DNA from: Apiospora phragmitis
Taxonomy: Eukaryota > Ascomycota > Sordariomycetes > Amphisphaeriales > Apiosporaceae
DNA: 64,000 nucleotides
Direction: 5' to 3'
Assembly: GCA_038363925.1 (NCBI GenBank)
Contig: JAQQWL010000018.1
Location: 186,001 to 250,000 of the forward strand
Both the position numbers and the translations under genes were made by a program. Of this stretch, positions 21,181-33,800 are shown piece after piece; the stretch's first letter is position 1, and each line of letters opens with the position of its first letter. The notes under the pieces were generated by a model. It was not told the DNA's origin. It worked only from the letters and a program-made list of their open reading frames with translations, and did not search any database.

Positions 21181-21544
21181 GTACATAAGTATGGATTGCA
21201 AAGCTCTCTGTTGCCACTGCGAGATAACCTAATAGCCATGTTAGCTGCTTATGTGCATTGGATTAGTGGGCGTGAGTCACAATTAGGAATTGTCATCATT
21301 GCAGGAGCCATCCTCGCTGCACTTGTGTATGTATTGTATAGTTATTGAGTTCTATTCCACCTTTTTTATGCATAAATAGATGAATGAAGCCCGCAATTCG
21401 TAACTTATCCACGCCCCAGGCTCACTCAGTCACAGGGCTCACTCAGTCATTTTCCTCTAATCCGATGCCCGAAGCTGTTACGGTTAGACTCGTCTAGGAG
21501 CTCAATTTCACCGAGACAAATCATCCTACCTTTGTAAACAAAAT

Positions 21545-21916
21545 ATGCCATTGCTAAATATCGACGTGCCAAACAATGTTATGTCTTTCTATCGCAGTCG
21601 CCGAAGACGATGTTTTATGTTTATTAAGGAGGTTGAGCGAAGTTTAGAGAAAGGAAGATCAGACGACCAAAATGGGGGAGTTAGGCTATCCCGAAGACGC
21701 GACCTGCGGTTTACTGGTGATTTAAAGACGCCATTAAAGGAAGCAGAAAGTTTGTTGCAGTTCGTAAGCTTGTTTCTTGCCCAACTTGCACGACAGGACA
21801 ACGCATTGAGTGAACGGCTCGAAGGGGAGTAAGATAAAGAGGTTGTGGTCCAATTAGAAAAGCAGCGCGAGAAAATTAGGATCGAGATGAATGAAGCTCT
21901 TATAACAGTACTATGA
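21545..21916 (+). pseudogene. charged coiled-coil ORF with an in-frame stop
   Basis: From an ATG at 21545 a frame encodes a basic N-terminus (FYRSRRRRCFMFIKEVERSL) and a leucine-rich amphipathic stretch (SLLQFVSLFLAQLARQDNAL). It then meets TAA at 21830, and continues in the same frame with VVVQLEKQREKIRIEMNEAL to a TGA at 21914-21916. Continuity of the helical pattern across the stop suggests one gene interrupted by a nonsense change. Family unknown; no intron was found. Confidence 0.35.
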
Positions 21917-21919
21917 AAC

Positions 21920-24550
21920 CGCGGGGCCTGGTTGTCTAGATGGATGTGGCAGAGTCTAGGGATTGAGGTGCACTGTCCTTGGTGGGGCCATCTGCCGCCC
22001 AACGCACATCTTCACATCCATACACTGTCTAATCAACCCAGCTTGATAAGGTGATCGATGGCTTGGTCGAGATCCTCTCTTGCACTACTGTCTTCCTTCA
22101 CTCTTGACAGTTCTCATAATGTCGCCTACGCAAAGCTGCTGGGATTTAATCGACCTCGTCGCACTTCTAGAAGACACATCAGCTGTAAACAAGGCGTAAC
22201 GCATGCTGCTGCTTTTCGAATCCAACAAGCAAGCGTCCTGAAACCTCGGCGCGTTGCTTAGTAGTAGTGACTCAAGTCAGGAGGGCGTCCATCTTGGTAC
22301 AGTACTCTTGCTGGAAGCTGCTATGACGTGACGAACACGGCCAATGCCATTACAGAAAATGACAACTCCAATTAACATCTTTATACCCGGCATCATTTGA
22401 ATGAGGACACAACTATTGCGGCCCCAGGAAAGAAGGGGGTTGAGGGGACACGGACTGTTTTGAAGACGAGATGCTGGTTACAAATTAAAAGTGCATTGGC
22501 GACTTCGAGAACTGCCGCGCATGTCCTGTCTGCAGCCGGTTGGCACTGATTGTGTTCCGTGTGTTTGCTTTTTTTCCTTACAGCGGGAGGGCGTCGACAA
22601 AATCGTTGGTCAGGCGAAAGCTGCCATCGGACTGGCGCTGCAGGAGACGCATCGCGATATCTAGAGTTCACGCCAGGCATGGGGAGCAACGACATTAGGT
22701 GCTCAGTGGTCGGAAAGGCGAAGCCCGTCAAACAGGACTGACGAATTGGTTCTGGTAAAGTTAGTGGGGACAAGTAGGAGACCAAGGTCTTTGGTTGAGG
22801 TCCACCTTGAGTAGCAACTCACTTGGTACAGCATGTAATGGCGATGTACTGTAGCCAGTTACAGGATACGTGAAGTAGCTGTAGGGGATACTGCGGCGAC
22901 TTGCATGCAAACCCTCTTGGTGCTGATAAGAAAAAAGAAAGATCTTGTCCTGCTTTCTACGGAAGTCAATTATTCCCCCGCCATTCATGACTGAATTAGA
23001 GCATCCCTGGCTGACCTTTCCAGAATTCAGGGGTTTGGGGCGAGGTTGCCGATCGCGTCCGCCAAGTGCACTCGACTCCATTAGAACAACCAACGAAGGG
23101 ACTGAGCATCTCATGTGTGTCTGATTCTCGAGATGTAAATTTTGCCTCGCGGATGCCGCTACGCAACGACCATCTGTTTGACTCCTATTTCATATCTCTC
23201 TACTTAGAGGGAGGGTAGAATTCCCACGTATACCTATCATGAACTGATACCTAGATCAAGCTGCGGGCCAGCCCGTGTCGAACCCCGCTTTAAGGCTTAG
23301 TGGCGCATTCTTCAAGCTGATGTTGTCATTTTAGTAGACGCTAGCGGGACCCTCCGGTTGTTACAGCACGGGTCAGAGGCCTTGCCGCCTGTTGACTGTC
23401 TCTCAAGCACGATGCCACTTCTGTAGTAGTTCCGTAAGGTCGAGCCCGCTACTGCTGGGCTAGCGTGTGCACATGAAATACTCTGACATTGACATCTAGC
23501 CGGCCCATATGGGCAAAGTGCCTGCCGTCTTCGCGCCCTCGATTGCGATCCAGAAATATCAACTTTCGAGCCCATCTTATACATGGACAATAATACCACA
23601 ATCGCGTCAGTACCTATTCAAGATACAGCAGCACGAGCAAATATATTACTAAAGACGCCACCATTCGTTCACTCAAGGTGATGGGTTCGGCCACGTCATG
23701 GAGCCTCTTGCTACCCTCGGCCTGGCATTCAATCATTTTTTTTTAGGTTTCACCGCCTTATCATCAGCATATTCGATCAGCATCGTGCACCCATGCAATC
23801 TCTAGATTTATGAAACTCGAATGTCCATCCTCACTACACGCATCAGGGTTTTATTTCCCTGAAGTCACTCGTAGAACAATGTAATCGTAGACCCTGCTAC
23901 CCTACCCAACATGGCCAACTTCTCATTTTCGAAAGCCCTATGGATGGTCACATGTGAATAAATTGCGTAGCAGATGTATATCCACCAAGGTGTGAATTAC
24001 GGAATTGGAGTGACTACCGGTCAGTGCCGTGAAGTCGAAGGGATCCTGTTTCATCTCTATCCCACCTTACTTGTAAATCGGCGTGTCGGTGCCTATACTA
24101 CAGCAAGTAGAGGGTTAGTCTCGCTGAGGTGTTTGCTTTCCGGTAGCCCGCCGTTTTCTTTGCCACTCCTTCATGTGTCTTCTCGATTATTGAGTCTATA
24201 TGCAAGTTTCAATGAAGTCCTAAGTCATGTCTAACTTGTCAGCAAGTGATCCAGTGAATACAGACACCGCATGTAAAAGTGGTGGCGGACATCAAGGGCT
24301 ATTTGCGACATGCATCGGTTTAGGTCGGAAAGAGGTGATTTACGCGGAATCTACATCCAGTACAGAACATTAGGTACACGCAAATGTGAACGAAGTGCCT
24401 TCAAGTACACTAACTCAAACGTGTTGGCCAAGGAGCATTGCAAATAAGTAAACACAAGCCAGCCACCTTCCCTCGCGCCAGGCTCGACTGTTCTCGCTTC
24501 ATTCTCTAAACCAAATTGCATCATGCTCTGGAGACTCAAACTTTTGGAGC
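21920..24550. other. long intergenic stretch, no gene recognised
   Basis: Several open frames of 60-130 codons occur on both strands (for example minus-strand frames at 22393-22785 and 22761-23114), but none shows a domain motif or convincing introns. A short oligo-T (ttttttttagg, 23738-23748) is present. The right end forms the upstream region of the dynamin gene. Confidence 0.35.
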
Positions 24551-24554
24551 ACTC

Positions 24555-27048
24555 ATGAAAATCATGAAGAGTGAGACCCCAGCCAAGATGGCCAAAAAGA
24601 ATGAGGTTGGACTAGGAAACCAGTCGACCCTCACCAAGATTGACAAGCTACGAGAGCTGAACGTCGGTGCAATCATCCCATTGCCTCAGGTTGGTCATGA
24701 TACCAAGTCAGCGAATCTGTCCAATAACTAGCTAACCACGGTGTAGCTCGTCGCTGTTGGTGATCAGTCGAGTGGGAAAAGCTCTGTGTTGGAGAGTGTC
24801 ACGGGCTTCTCGTTCCCTCGCGCTGCAGGCCTTTGCACTCGCTATGCAACTCAGATCACCTGTCGTCGCGCTGCTACGCGACGCATCTTCATCTCTATCA
24901 TTCCCCGTCCCAACGCCGACGAGCAGACAAAGAAGCGGCTCCTTGACTTCAAGCACGAGCTTCCAAAGATGGATGATGAAGAGCTCATCAATATCTTTGA
25001 AGAGGTACCATAATCTTTTTCCCCTGTGTCTGGCGGTACTAATAGTGATCTTTTAGGCCAACATAGCTATGGGCATCCGAATTTCGAAGACCAACACGAA
25101 TGACGGCCGTTCAGCCTTCAGCCAGGACATCTTAAAGATCGAGATCTGCGGCCCCGATGTATGCCAAGCCCGGACTACCCTCTACGCTGTCGTTGACTTT
25201 AATTCTTTGTCTAGCAAGATCATCTCACCGTGATTGACGTGCCCGGTATTTTCCGAGTAGCTACCCCTGGTAGATTGTCATTCCCATCCCAAGGCTCAAG
25301 CCTGTGCTCACTATTACCTAGGACTTACCAGCGAGAGCGACATTGTCCTTGTTGAGAATATGGTCAAGTCGTACATGAATGATCGAAGAACTATGTGGGT
25401 AATCTCGACTATTCTTATCGGATCACTACTGACACATAGACAGAATCTTGGCCATTGTACCTTGCAATGTGGACTTGGCCACTCAAGAGATCCTGAAACT
25501 TGCGGAGACGGCTGATCCATCTGGAGCGAGAACAATGGGTGTGCTGACCAAGCCAGATCTTGCCACGGAGGAAGCATCGAAAGACACAATTCGAGATCTC
25601 GTTCTTGGTAACGGTAGCAACCTGAAATTAGGCTACCATATAGTCAAGAACCGCGGCGCTGATGACCACCATTCAACCCTCTCGGAGCGTTTTGATGCCG
25701 AGGAGGCTTTCTTCATGGATTCTGCATGGTCATCCATTGCCGACCATTGTGGCATCACTTCACTCAAGCTGAGGCTTCGTGGATTGCTCATGAACATCTC
25801 CAAACAAGAAATCCCACATGTCAAGACCGACGTCGAGCAGAGACTACATGCTTGCAAAGCCAAGTTAGAAGCCATGGGTCCAGCTCGAGCGAGCGAGCAA
25901 TCTCAGAGACTCTACTTGGCAAAACTGGCTTCCAGATTTCAGGAGGTTACTGGAGCTGCCTTGAACGGCTATTATGCTAGCGACAAGCTTTTCAAAACGG
26001 ATCCAGGCTTGAAGTTGGTAACCAAAATAATGAAGCTAAACGAAAACTTCTCCAATACCTTCAGAGACAGAGGCCACAAACTGGAGTTTGGGCCTGAATG
26101 GACCAATGATGAGAAAGAAGAACGCTCGGTTAGAAGTAAAGTGGCTGCCAGACTTCCATTCGAGATTCCTACGGCCAATTACCCTGAGCTCCTTGATATT
26201 CTCCAAGAAAACGATTATGATTGCCCTTTGTCATCGGAAATTTCGATAATGGGACAGATCAAGGATGTGTACGCCTCTAGCCGCGGGCCTGAGCTTGGAA
26301 CTGTAGGTAACGTCTCTGCCGATGCGTCAAGCGATTACTTACAATCATTTAGTTTGGCGGAACTGTTCTCGCTGCAGTCTTTGGAGAGCAGTCCGAAAAG
26401 TGGGAGCCTCTGGTGCTTTCGCACACCAGCAAAGCCATAGTGCTAGTCCATGACTATATCTTTGAGCTGCTGACCAAGCTGTGCCCCGAAGAGCAAGTCA
26501 GAGAGCAGCTGTGGGATGTGCTTCTGATCGACAAGCTCTGTGACGCCTATCGTCGTGCAATGGCTCAAGCCCAATTTCTCTTGCGGATTGAGTGCGGAGG
26601 AAGACCAACTACTTTTAACCACTATTTCAACGCCACCCTCCAGCGAAAGCGGGCTGAGCGGATGGTCGAAGCGCTGGAGGATTTGACAATCGAGCTCCAG
26701 GGACATGAAGGTGAAGCCTACGTGAACATTGAGGATATCAAAAACCATGCCAAAGACAAAGACAACACGCAACATGTGTGCGAGGATATTCTCGATGCCT
26801 TGATGAGCTACTATAAGGTTTCTCGCAAGCGCTTCGTGGATGTTATCTGTCAGCAGGTCATCTTGCATTTTCTTCTGGAGGGTGAGGAGAGCCCTCTCAA
26901 GGTCATGGGATCCGACACGGTGATGAGCCTCACAGAAGATCAGCTTGAGCTGATTGCGGGCGAAGATGTTGAATCGAAACAGCAACGGATGGCATTAGAG
27001 CGGCAGAAGAAGAGCTTGGAGGCGGCGCTCAAGGTGCTACGCGCTTGA
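24555..27048 (+). CDS. dynamin-like large GTPase (VPS1/Mx-type), seven exons
   Basis: Exons 24555-24689, 24747-25004, 25057-25158, 25215-25269, 25322-25394, 25444-26302 and 26353-27048 join cleanly to 725 residues. The six introns are 49-57 bp. The GTPase domain shows the P-loop GDQSSGKS (residues 50-57), FPRAAGLCTRY in switch I, DVPG (173-176, where DLPG is commoner) and TKPD (243-246). A middle domain follows, including GPELGTFGG at the last splice junction and HTSKAIVLVHDYIFELLTKL. The C-terminal GTPase effector domain begins near HVCEDILDALMSYYKVSRKR. No PH or Pro-rich domain is present, as in Vps1/Dnm1/Mx-like proteins. Such proteins self-assemble on membranes and drive fission. All lengths sum to a multiple of three with no lesion. 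The start could also be the ATG at 24564. Confidence 0.95.
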
Positions 27049-27054
27049 ACTTGG

Positions 27055-29800
27055 TTGGTGGTTGTAATGTCAAATGTTGCTGTTGAATAGATGGGCTGGA
27101 AAGATGAGCGAGGTAGCAAGATGATGATGATATCACTGGTTCAAGGTCCTCTCAATCAGAGTTCTAGTGCACTCGCTTAACGTCCGGTATTCGATTGTTT
27201 GGGCGATCCGTACTTGGACACAGCATCTTGGCTCGTCAAGAAGCGCACAAAGTCACTCAAGGAACTTGTAACTGCAACGGATGTGCCAAACACGTCTCCA
27301 TCTAATTCAGGAGAAGAGTGTATCACTCCAACTTTGTCAGTCTCACCTTAAGAGCCCAAGTCGAAATAGCTCCTATTCTCAGGACCTTCAACATTCCGCG
27401 ATAGTATGGGGTCCAGGCGAGCGAAACGCTTCTATATCAGGGCAACCCGCGTCCAAATTCTTCTCTCCCAGTACTACCCGCCATCACCTGTCCGAATTTC
27501 TGCTTGCTAGATCAACTGGACCACGCAAGATATCAAAAACTGTTTGACGCGGGTTGACGTCTCCGTCATTCAGGACCCGAACCAGGTTAATTCCTAAATG
27601 CCTACGATATCGCTAACAGCCGCGATGTAGAAGTGGGCGGAGAATGAAGACAGCCGGTCAGACATTCAATGACATCAAGGAAGAACAATCGAGACCAGCG
27701 CCAAGAATAGTCGGTTGCATTCAAAAGTGGGCGGATCAACTATCCGGAAAGAGGGCGGCTTGAATGTAAAAATAGCACGGCATTCCCAGCGCGGATAGAT
27801 ACGTCTGATGTTTAAATATGAGGAGCAGATCAAGAGCTACAATACAGCCTCGTCTTAGCGAGTGCATTACAAGTTTGCTAAGGTGTGGAGGATTGACAAG
27901 ATCTGAACTACACGAAGCTACAGGATTGGAGGGGGCACGTTGGCTGGAGCCCCGTAAGGCCTGACCCGCTAGTGCAAGTCACTGTACTGTTTCTGGTCCT
28001 TTTGCAGCGGGACGCTGTTATGCAGCTTAGAACCTACGGTTTTGTCGTGGTCCATAGTCTCCGGTGTGCAAGTGCTACAAGCCGTTCCATGAGGCTCCTA
28101 TCTTATTAAATGACTGAAAGCTACACCAGACAAGATGGCACCAGTACTCGCGCAGTCGCAAATCGAATTAATTGAAGCTATGATCCCAGACGCATCAAAT
28201 CACAAGGCGATAAGCAGAGAGCAGAGTCCACAGGCTGCAGCACTTGCGGGGTCCGAAGGAGTCGTGCGAACATATGGTATTCCGGGTCGGCCAGAGCACC
28301 ACTGAATGGCGCCACTTCGACAAATTATGACGATGACCAGTCGTCATTTTGGCCATACGAAGTGCTTTGCGAGTCGACGGGAAACATGGTTGCTCGGCCG
28401 CCTGCTTCGACGGCATATGTGTTGGGAAGGAAACGAACCAGCGGAGACACTTGGTCGGAAACCGAGCTTTGAGAGAGTGCTGTAGGGGTCTTAGCGCTAC
28501 TGGGCACTTCTGCTTTGAATCCGGCAGGTATCGACGGGCTGCTAGCTAGGGAAACCGAGAGCCCCATATTATAAACGCTTTCCACTGTTGCAGTGGGCTG
28601 GATTGGCCTCCACGGATCGTACCGAGCCAAATAGAACTTTATAATAGTTTAAATAGAGCATTCAGTAAGGATTTGAAAGCAATGCCAAAAGACAGCAGTC
28701 GTTAAACATGCCGCAGTGAGCATCGCTTAACTACTTCTAGACCATGTTGAAGAGGTGTAAGAACTACAGTTTCGGTAGAGAATAACTGCTGGGTGCACCT
28801 TGTTCGCGCTATAGTAGTAGGAGGAGACCTGTACGGGAGGTCGGCCGTGTTATCGGTAATCCGCATTTTGTCGCTGGTGAGTATAGTCCCGAGGAAAAAT
28901 CCATAAGACCAAAAGAATGAAAGATGCGAGTGATCTCGACATGGGGAATCGTTCATATTTTAGTAACAGGGAATGGAATGCGCGCCGAAGACGACGCTGG
29001 CCGGATTTGTATCGCTCTGTTTGCGGACGCTGACAGGGACGATTGTATTGCCAAGGTGAACATAATCTGTCAGCGGTTTTTGGCTCTTTGGTTTCGTGGA
29101 GCATAACCTAATGTAAGAGCATGGTACTGTATGTCATATAATATTTGATTAGTTGCAATAAGCTGACCTATGCAGGACATGTGATATGCCCGAAGTGTGA
29201 GACGAGCTCTCTGACGTTCTGTATCGAAGAGCAGGGGATATACCTATGGAAGCCAACGGGCTTGCTTCCCAGGGCGAAGTCACGGCTAGTAATTAAGGTC
29301 TAAGGTTCACCTTTGGATCCGGTCTCCAATATAGTACAGTACTAGGTACATATACAATATTGAGATTAAAACAAAGCTCTCGAAGACGTTTGCACTTGGG
29401 GTAGATGTTGGATTACAGGCTATCAGGCCGCATAGTGAGGAGATGATAAGAAGTTTGGGTGACTATTACAGAGGCACGTTAATGTACCGACATGTGTAAG
29501 ATATGATGAGACATGGCTGACCCCATTAAACCCCCTCCATGTCCAAACATTCTCCTCATCATCCTGAACTTATCTAGCTGGAATATAGCTCTTTTGATGC
29601 ACTCGGCATTGATCCAGCCAAATATGACGCATCAGTTAATCAAAAGGCGTAATGAGTCGCAGTATTGCATTGTCATTCAGATCACCGGGGTAAATAAGTG
29701 CACTTGAGACGTGACCTACTGTTGACCATGTACGAGCCTCTAGGTATTTACTTGCCCGAAGCGCAAGCTGGGATTAGTGAGTCGCACCATCAACATTCCC
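27055..29800. other. long intergenic stretch with unassigned frames
   Basis: No recognised gene. A minus-strand frame at 28630-28325 (QPTATVESVYNMGLSVSLAS and on) is Ser/Pro-rich and might be an exon, but it lacks an ATG and splice partners. A short plus-strand frame near 29575-29650 reads EYSSFDALGIDPAKYDASVN and stops. Both could be exon scraps. Confidence 0.3.
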
Positions 29801-29805
29801 TTTTT

Positions 29806-30080
29806 AACCTTCACACATTAGTCGAACCAGTGATCGTCCAGAGCCGAGAGGGGTTGATGGTCATCAGGTCCAACAGCTTTTTGAACAGTCTTATGACTTA
29901 GGAGTACAGTTTGGTCGCATGATGCGCTTTGCAAAGATGACCCATCAAGAGCCGATTCTAGCTATCAGTAAGCGCCTCGCCGATTCAGCACTTGTTCAAT
30001 ACACGGATGAACATAAGGTCATTTTGACAGTAGATAGTCTTGAGATTTACGTGAACAAAATCACACTAGTTTCATGCGTC
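29806..30080 (+). pseudogene. unassigned coding-like fragment
   Basis: One frame without ATG reads DGHQVQQLFEQSYDLGVQFG, then RMMRFAKMTHQEPILAISKR, then ALVQYTDEHKVILTVDSLEI, up to the point where a copied piece of the membrane-protein gene begins at 30085. The composition is protein-like, but I do not recognise the family. It looks like an exon cut at its 3' side by the inserted segment. Confidence 0.35.
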
Positions 30081-30084
30081 ACTA

Positions 30085-30331
30085 CTGAGCCAGTAAGCAT
30101 GATAAGTCAGGTACATTGGCCGACGGGTAGAGAATACCATCGATGCTGACGTTTCTAGTGCCTCTGGATGAGCAGGATGTGGCCATCAGTACATGGGTCA
30201 TTACACTTGCTCCGGCTCGCTGTGGGTTTGCCGATAGCCCTCTGTTCCCATGGCTCAGTTATCGATCGTAGTTTTCGAGTCTATACTGCGGCAACTGCAT
30301 TCTAAAATATATAACGCTACTTAAGCAACAG
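30085..30331 (+). pseudogene. partial copy of the 7.4-8.4 kb membrane-protein locus
   Basis: Bases 30085-30238 match 7681-7833, that is, all of intron 1 and the start of exon 2. Bases 30239-30331 match 8323-8412, the region beyond the stop codon plus the last bases of the neighbouring secreted-protein gene. The intervening roughly 490 bp are absent. Because an intron is included, this is a DNA-level duplication and not a retrocopy. The copy differs from its source by a modest number of substitutions. Confidence 0.85.
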
Positions 30332-30337
30332 TTCAAA

Positions 30338-30565
30338 ATGACGTGCCAAAAGAGTATGAATATTGGAGGGAGGTGGAAGAAGTGGGTTAAGGGAGGTGGC
30401 TATTCTTATCAGCCACAGGAGAAATCAGGTGGGGCCGGGCTCCTCGTGCAATTGCAGGCAGAGCTCTGTTCTATCCGAAGGTCCTTCCAAAACACGCTTT
30501 ATAGCATATGCCTGACGGCCGGCAACATGAGCTGATATCCGACCCAGCATGGCAGCGAGTACAAC
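30338..30565 (+). repeat. dispersed repeat family A, copy 2
   Basis: This begins at gacgtgccaaaagag, directly after the copied membrane-gene piece, and follows copy 1 from about 815 to 1110: aagaa.tgggttaaggg, a tcagccacaggaga block, a gtggggccgggc block and catggc.gcgag. It is shorter than the other copies and diverged. Confidence 0.7.
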
Positions 30566-30803
30566 AGATTTGGGCACAGGGAAATCATGCTCACCTTACG
30601 CCGCTTGCGGTGAAGGTAACTGCCTCGCGCCCATTTCTCTCCTGGGACTGTGATTACTAATTATATGGTATAAACAACATGAACTGTGCCACTAAAACTG
30701 TAAACTGGGATCGGTGACTTGCTGCTCGGCCCACAGCTTACTCCGCGTTTGCCGTAACAGTGCTTCGTTTTCCCAGCTTTCTTAAGCTGCTTGCTGGGGG
30801 TCT

Positions 30804-32355
30804 CTAGCGAGAAACGTGATCGCGAGTGCGTTTGGTATCACACGGCTGCTCGTCTAGATAGCCAGGCGTATGTCGTCCACTGCTCGTAGGATTAACCGGC
30901 GTTAGTCCAGATTCGCCTTCTTCCTTAGAGGAGTCACAAGACAACAGTTCATGGCCACGGTGGTCCCTCGAATCCATACACGGCTCAACAGACGCGGACA
31001 CCGCACGGACTCCTGTCGGCATGCCAATGCCAAATACTTCGACCCAGCCCGTCACCATAGACCAGCGCCCGAGGAGGCAGAGCAGCCAAATCCCATTCAT
31101 CTGCTGGTCTGTCAGTCGCCATGTGCTTCTATTGGGACCGTAATGCGTTAGGAGTCGCTTACGGCAAGGAGGACGAGAACAGCCACTACTGTTCGGAGTG
31201 GAACGACAAGGTCCTCGGCATATTGCAGACATCTGTTCTTCTTGTCCATCTTCTCCATCGCAAGACACCCGACCCAGGGTCGAGCCTTATCACTCGTCTT
31301 GGCTGACTGAACCACGTTGTCCTGAAAGACAAAGACTACGGCGAAGAAGATGACGTCACAAATGATGATCAGTACAATAGCAATACCACGCCACTGTAGC
31401 TGGATGACGCGCCTAATCCGATGATAGGCTTGCCTTGGGGACATGGTGCGAACACTGGCTGAGTAGGGCGGTAGCTCGGAGCGTTCTGTCGTGGCGCTAT
31501 TGCTTGCCAGCAATGCCAGATAGACCTTTATACAGTATCCGAAGGTCGCGAACTGCATAATGACGGTGACACCGGCGAAGACCAAAAGAGGGACCCAGAA
31601 CGCAGCTAGGCTATTACGGTGGTTGACGTGGCAGGTCTGTCCAAACCGGAACGACACACCGCTCACAGTCAAGGCGATGACCAGACCAATGATGGGGATA
31701 CCCCAGCCGAGTAGCTGGGAAAGCCACATGAAGCCTCTTCCAACCACGATCTGCCAGCAGATCTGGAGATGCAACGACAGAGTCCGCAGGAAAACCCACA
31801 TGACTCCGGCCCAGCCGCCCCCGATCAAGAAGACCCCAGAAGCCGTGCATAAACTGCTCGAGTTCATGCCATGTGGAGTGATCTCGTTGAAACACTGCTC
31901 GGGCTTGCCTGCGAACGGGATAATGAAGCCGAGCTATAAAACATCAGAAGATATTTCCATACGACCCTGGGACTGGAGGCAACTTGCGTTCATGAAGCTC
32001 ACAGCGCAGGTGAGGCTAATACTGAGGTAATGGCGATGTGTCTTCTCGGCTGCGAGGAACGACCATGATGCCAGCAAAAAGACGCAGCAGACCGCACCCA
32101 CCACGTTGATCCAATTTGCGACCTGGCTAGATGATTTGAAACCATCAGGGTATGCCCAGTCCGTCATAGGACACGGTAAACAGCACGACAGGGGCCCGAA
32201 TAGTTGGCACAACCGTCCGTCAATAACTGCAAGGTCTTTAGCGTTGCACACAATCTAGAGCGCCGATCTCTTTACTCACAGCCGCCGGTAGCCGGGAACG
32301 CCAACTCGTTAAGGAAAGGTGCGGGACAAGGAAAGACTGACGCGTTGCCAGCCAT
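30804..32355 (-). CDS. Frizzled/Smo-like fungal G-protein-coupled receptor
   Basis: Exons 32355-32280, 32235-31988, 31933-31163 and 31103-30804 join to 464 residues. The short N-terminus (MAGNASVFPCPAPFL...PATGG) leads to LSCCLPCPMTDWAYPDGF and the first membrane helix (NVVGAVCCVFLLASWSFL). KTHRHYLSISL, PEQCFNEITPHGMNSSSLC, HLQICWQIVVGRGFMW, SFRFGQTCHVNHRNSLAAFW, IMQFATFGYCIKVYL, PRQAYHRIRRVIQLQWRG and a last helix before GRWSMVTGWV follow. This order matches the conserved fungal receptor family with a Frizzled/Smoothened-like membrane region; ligands are unknown. Intron 1 is 44 bp (GTGAGT...AAG). Intron 2 is of the rarer GC-AG class (GCAAGT...TAG). Intron 3 is about 59 bp with a CTAAC branch site. 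The gene appears intact. Confidence 0.88.
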
Positions 32356-32359
32356 CTCG

Positions 32360-33220
32360 ACGGTCGATGATCAGTGTCTACCTTCCCTGTACTCTCAATG
32401 TGATGAGTATAGATACAGCAAGGAGAAGCAGGCATGGATGATCTAGCCACGAATGGGGAGTGTAGCAAATGAGAAAGACGGAGTGCTAGGCCAGGCAGCA
32501 TTGGTGACCCCAAATCCCAACGGAAGTGAAGTACTTCAGGAGGTCCGGAGTAGTACTCATTGAAAAGTCACAGGCGTTCGCGTGGTGGATAGAAGTCGGT
32601 GGGCGCTCATTTGAGCTCTCGGCATTCGATAATACGGCAGAGCTCGAACTAGTGGACAGGCATCCATTACGACACGAGACTACTAGTGCGGCGATTGCAG
32701 GTATTCCTGGCTCGGCCTACATGCGACGGGCTTCAAATCAGGCTCAACAACAGAACAAGCTAGTGTTAGTCACTTCGCAGTACTAACTGGAGTAGACCAA
32801 AAAAGGAGTTTAATGGCTTACTGGGCGCCCAAGTTTAGTTCAGCTCCTTGGCCTCTTAGTGCATTTTTAGATCACGATAGAAGGTATTCTCACACAGCTA
32901 ATAAGGGACTCCATTGTAATTCTCGTGTGTCACACTGGCGACGGTGGTAATGGATCCCAGGAGCGGCTTCCTCCCGTGCGTTAGTAGTGTTCCCTAGCAA
33001 GCCAGCTTCAAGGCTCCTCTTCAAGTGCTGTAGTCATCAGCAAACAGCCAATGCCTATCCAAACCCCGTAACCACCCTACAGTAAATTAACAGGAACACA
33101 ATCGGAACTTAGAGCAGCTCCTTTCTAGGACTTAAAACGGGAAATGTGTATATAGGACCCATCCTCCAGGTCGATACAGTATGTACTAAAACATGATTTC
33201 CATTCCTCTTTGCATTCCTC
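32360..33220. other. upstream region of GPCR and 33.2 kb gene
   Basis: This is a divergent intergenic region. One plus-strand frame (32526-32786) has no motif. A TATATAGG string at 33151-33158, about 70 bp before the 33225 ATG, could serve as a core promoter element. Confidence 0.35.
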
Positions 33221-33224
33221 CACC

Positions 33225-33800
33225 ATGTCTGGCTCAACCACTGTCATCACTCCCGATCAAAAGTTATTGAGTCAAGTGTTGCAGGAGACCTTTGACAACC
33301 GCGACTGGTTTAGCAAGGCTGTTGATCTAGGTGCAAATCCGATCTTTTTGGGCTTCGGCCTTACTGATAGGCTCAACGGGGTTCATGGTCCAAACGAACT
33401 CGCGCTGGTTTCCATGGAATTTACCGGAGATCTAGTTTCTGAGGAGCTGATAAAAAGTCTTCGGCCTGCGGAACGGTTTGACCAGAAGCTCGGTTTATAT
33501 TCCCCCAAAGAATCGAACATCACTTTGAACATCTGGGAGTCTTTCAAAAGAGACGATGCTACCATGGTTACTAGCCTTGACAAGCTGTTCCGACATGAAG
33601 CAAATACACTGAAGACCGCAGTATTATATTACAATCAAGGGAAGGGGCATTATGAGGAATTGGAGGTGGAACACGAGCTACCATGGGAAGAAAGGTATGC
33701 TGTCGACCTGCCTCTGTGTCGCAACATGCATCCGAAGGAGGCTCTAGAATGGAACTTTTGCCTCTATAAAGGAAAACGTTCGGTAGATGGCTGGGCATAA
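33225..33800 (+). CDS. conserved protein of unknown family, paralogue of the 60.9 kb gene
   Basis: A single-exon frame of 191 codons starts at the ATG giving MSGSTTVITP and ends at 33800. It aligns along about 165 residues with the product of 60880-61500, with roughly three quarters of positions identical by eye. Shared blocks are DWFSKAV-LGANP-FLGFGL, PAERFDQKLGLY, LNIWESFKRDDATMVT, LDKLFRH, YYN-GKGHYEE, EHELPW-ERY and WNFCLYKGKR. There is no signal peptide, membrane helix or low complexity, so a soluble globular protein is likely. I do not recognise the family. Conservation of sequence between the two copies, against heavily decayed surroundings, argues that both are or recently were under selection. 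Confidence 0.75.
   Translation: MSGSTTVITPDQKLLSQVLQETFDNRDWFSKAVDLGANPIFLGFGLTDRLNGVHGPNELALVSMEFTGDLVSEELIKSLRPAERFDQKLGLYSPKESNITLNIWESFKRDDATMVTSLDKLFRHEANTLKTAVLYYNQGKGHYEELEVEHELPWEERYAVDLPLCRNMHPKEALEWNFCLYKGKRSVDGWA

Noticed and set aside
23270..23295. gtgtcgaaccccgc resembling a tRNA T-arm
   Set aside because: No matching acceptor stem or A/B-box spacing could be found around it, so no tRNA is called.
26443..26985. 180-codon minus-strand frame
   Set aside because: Antisense of dynamin exon 7; no motif of its own.
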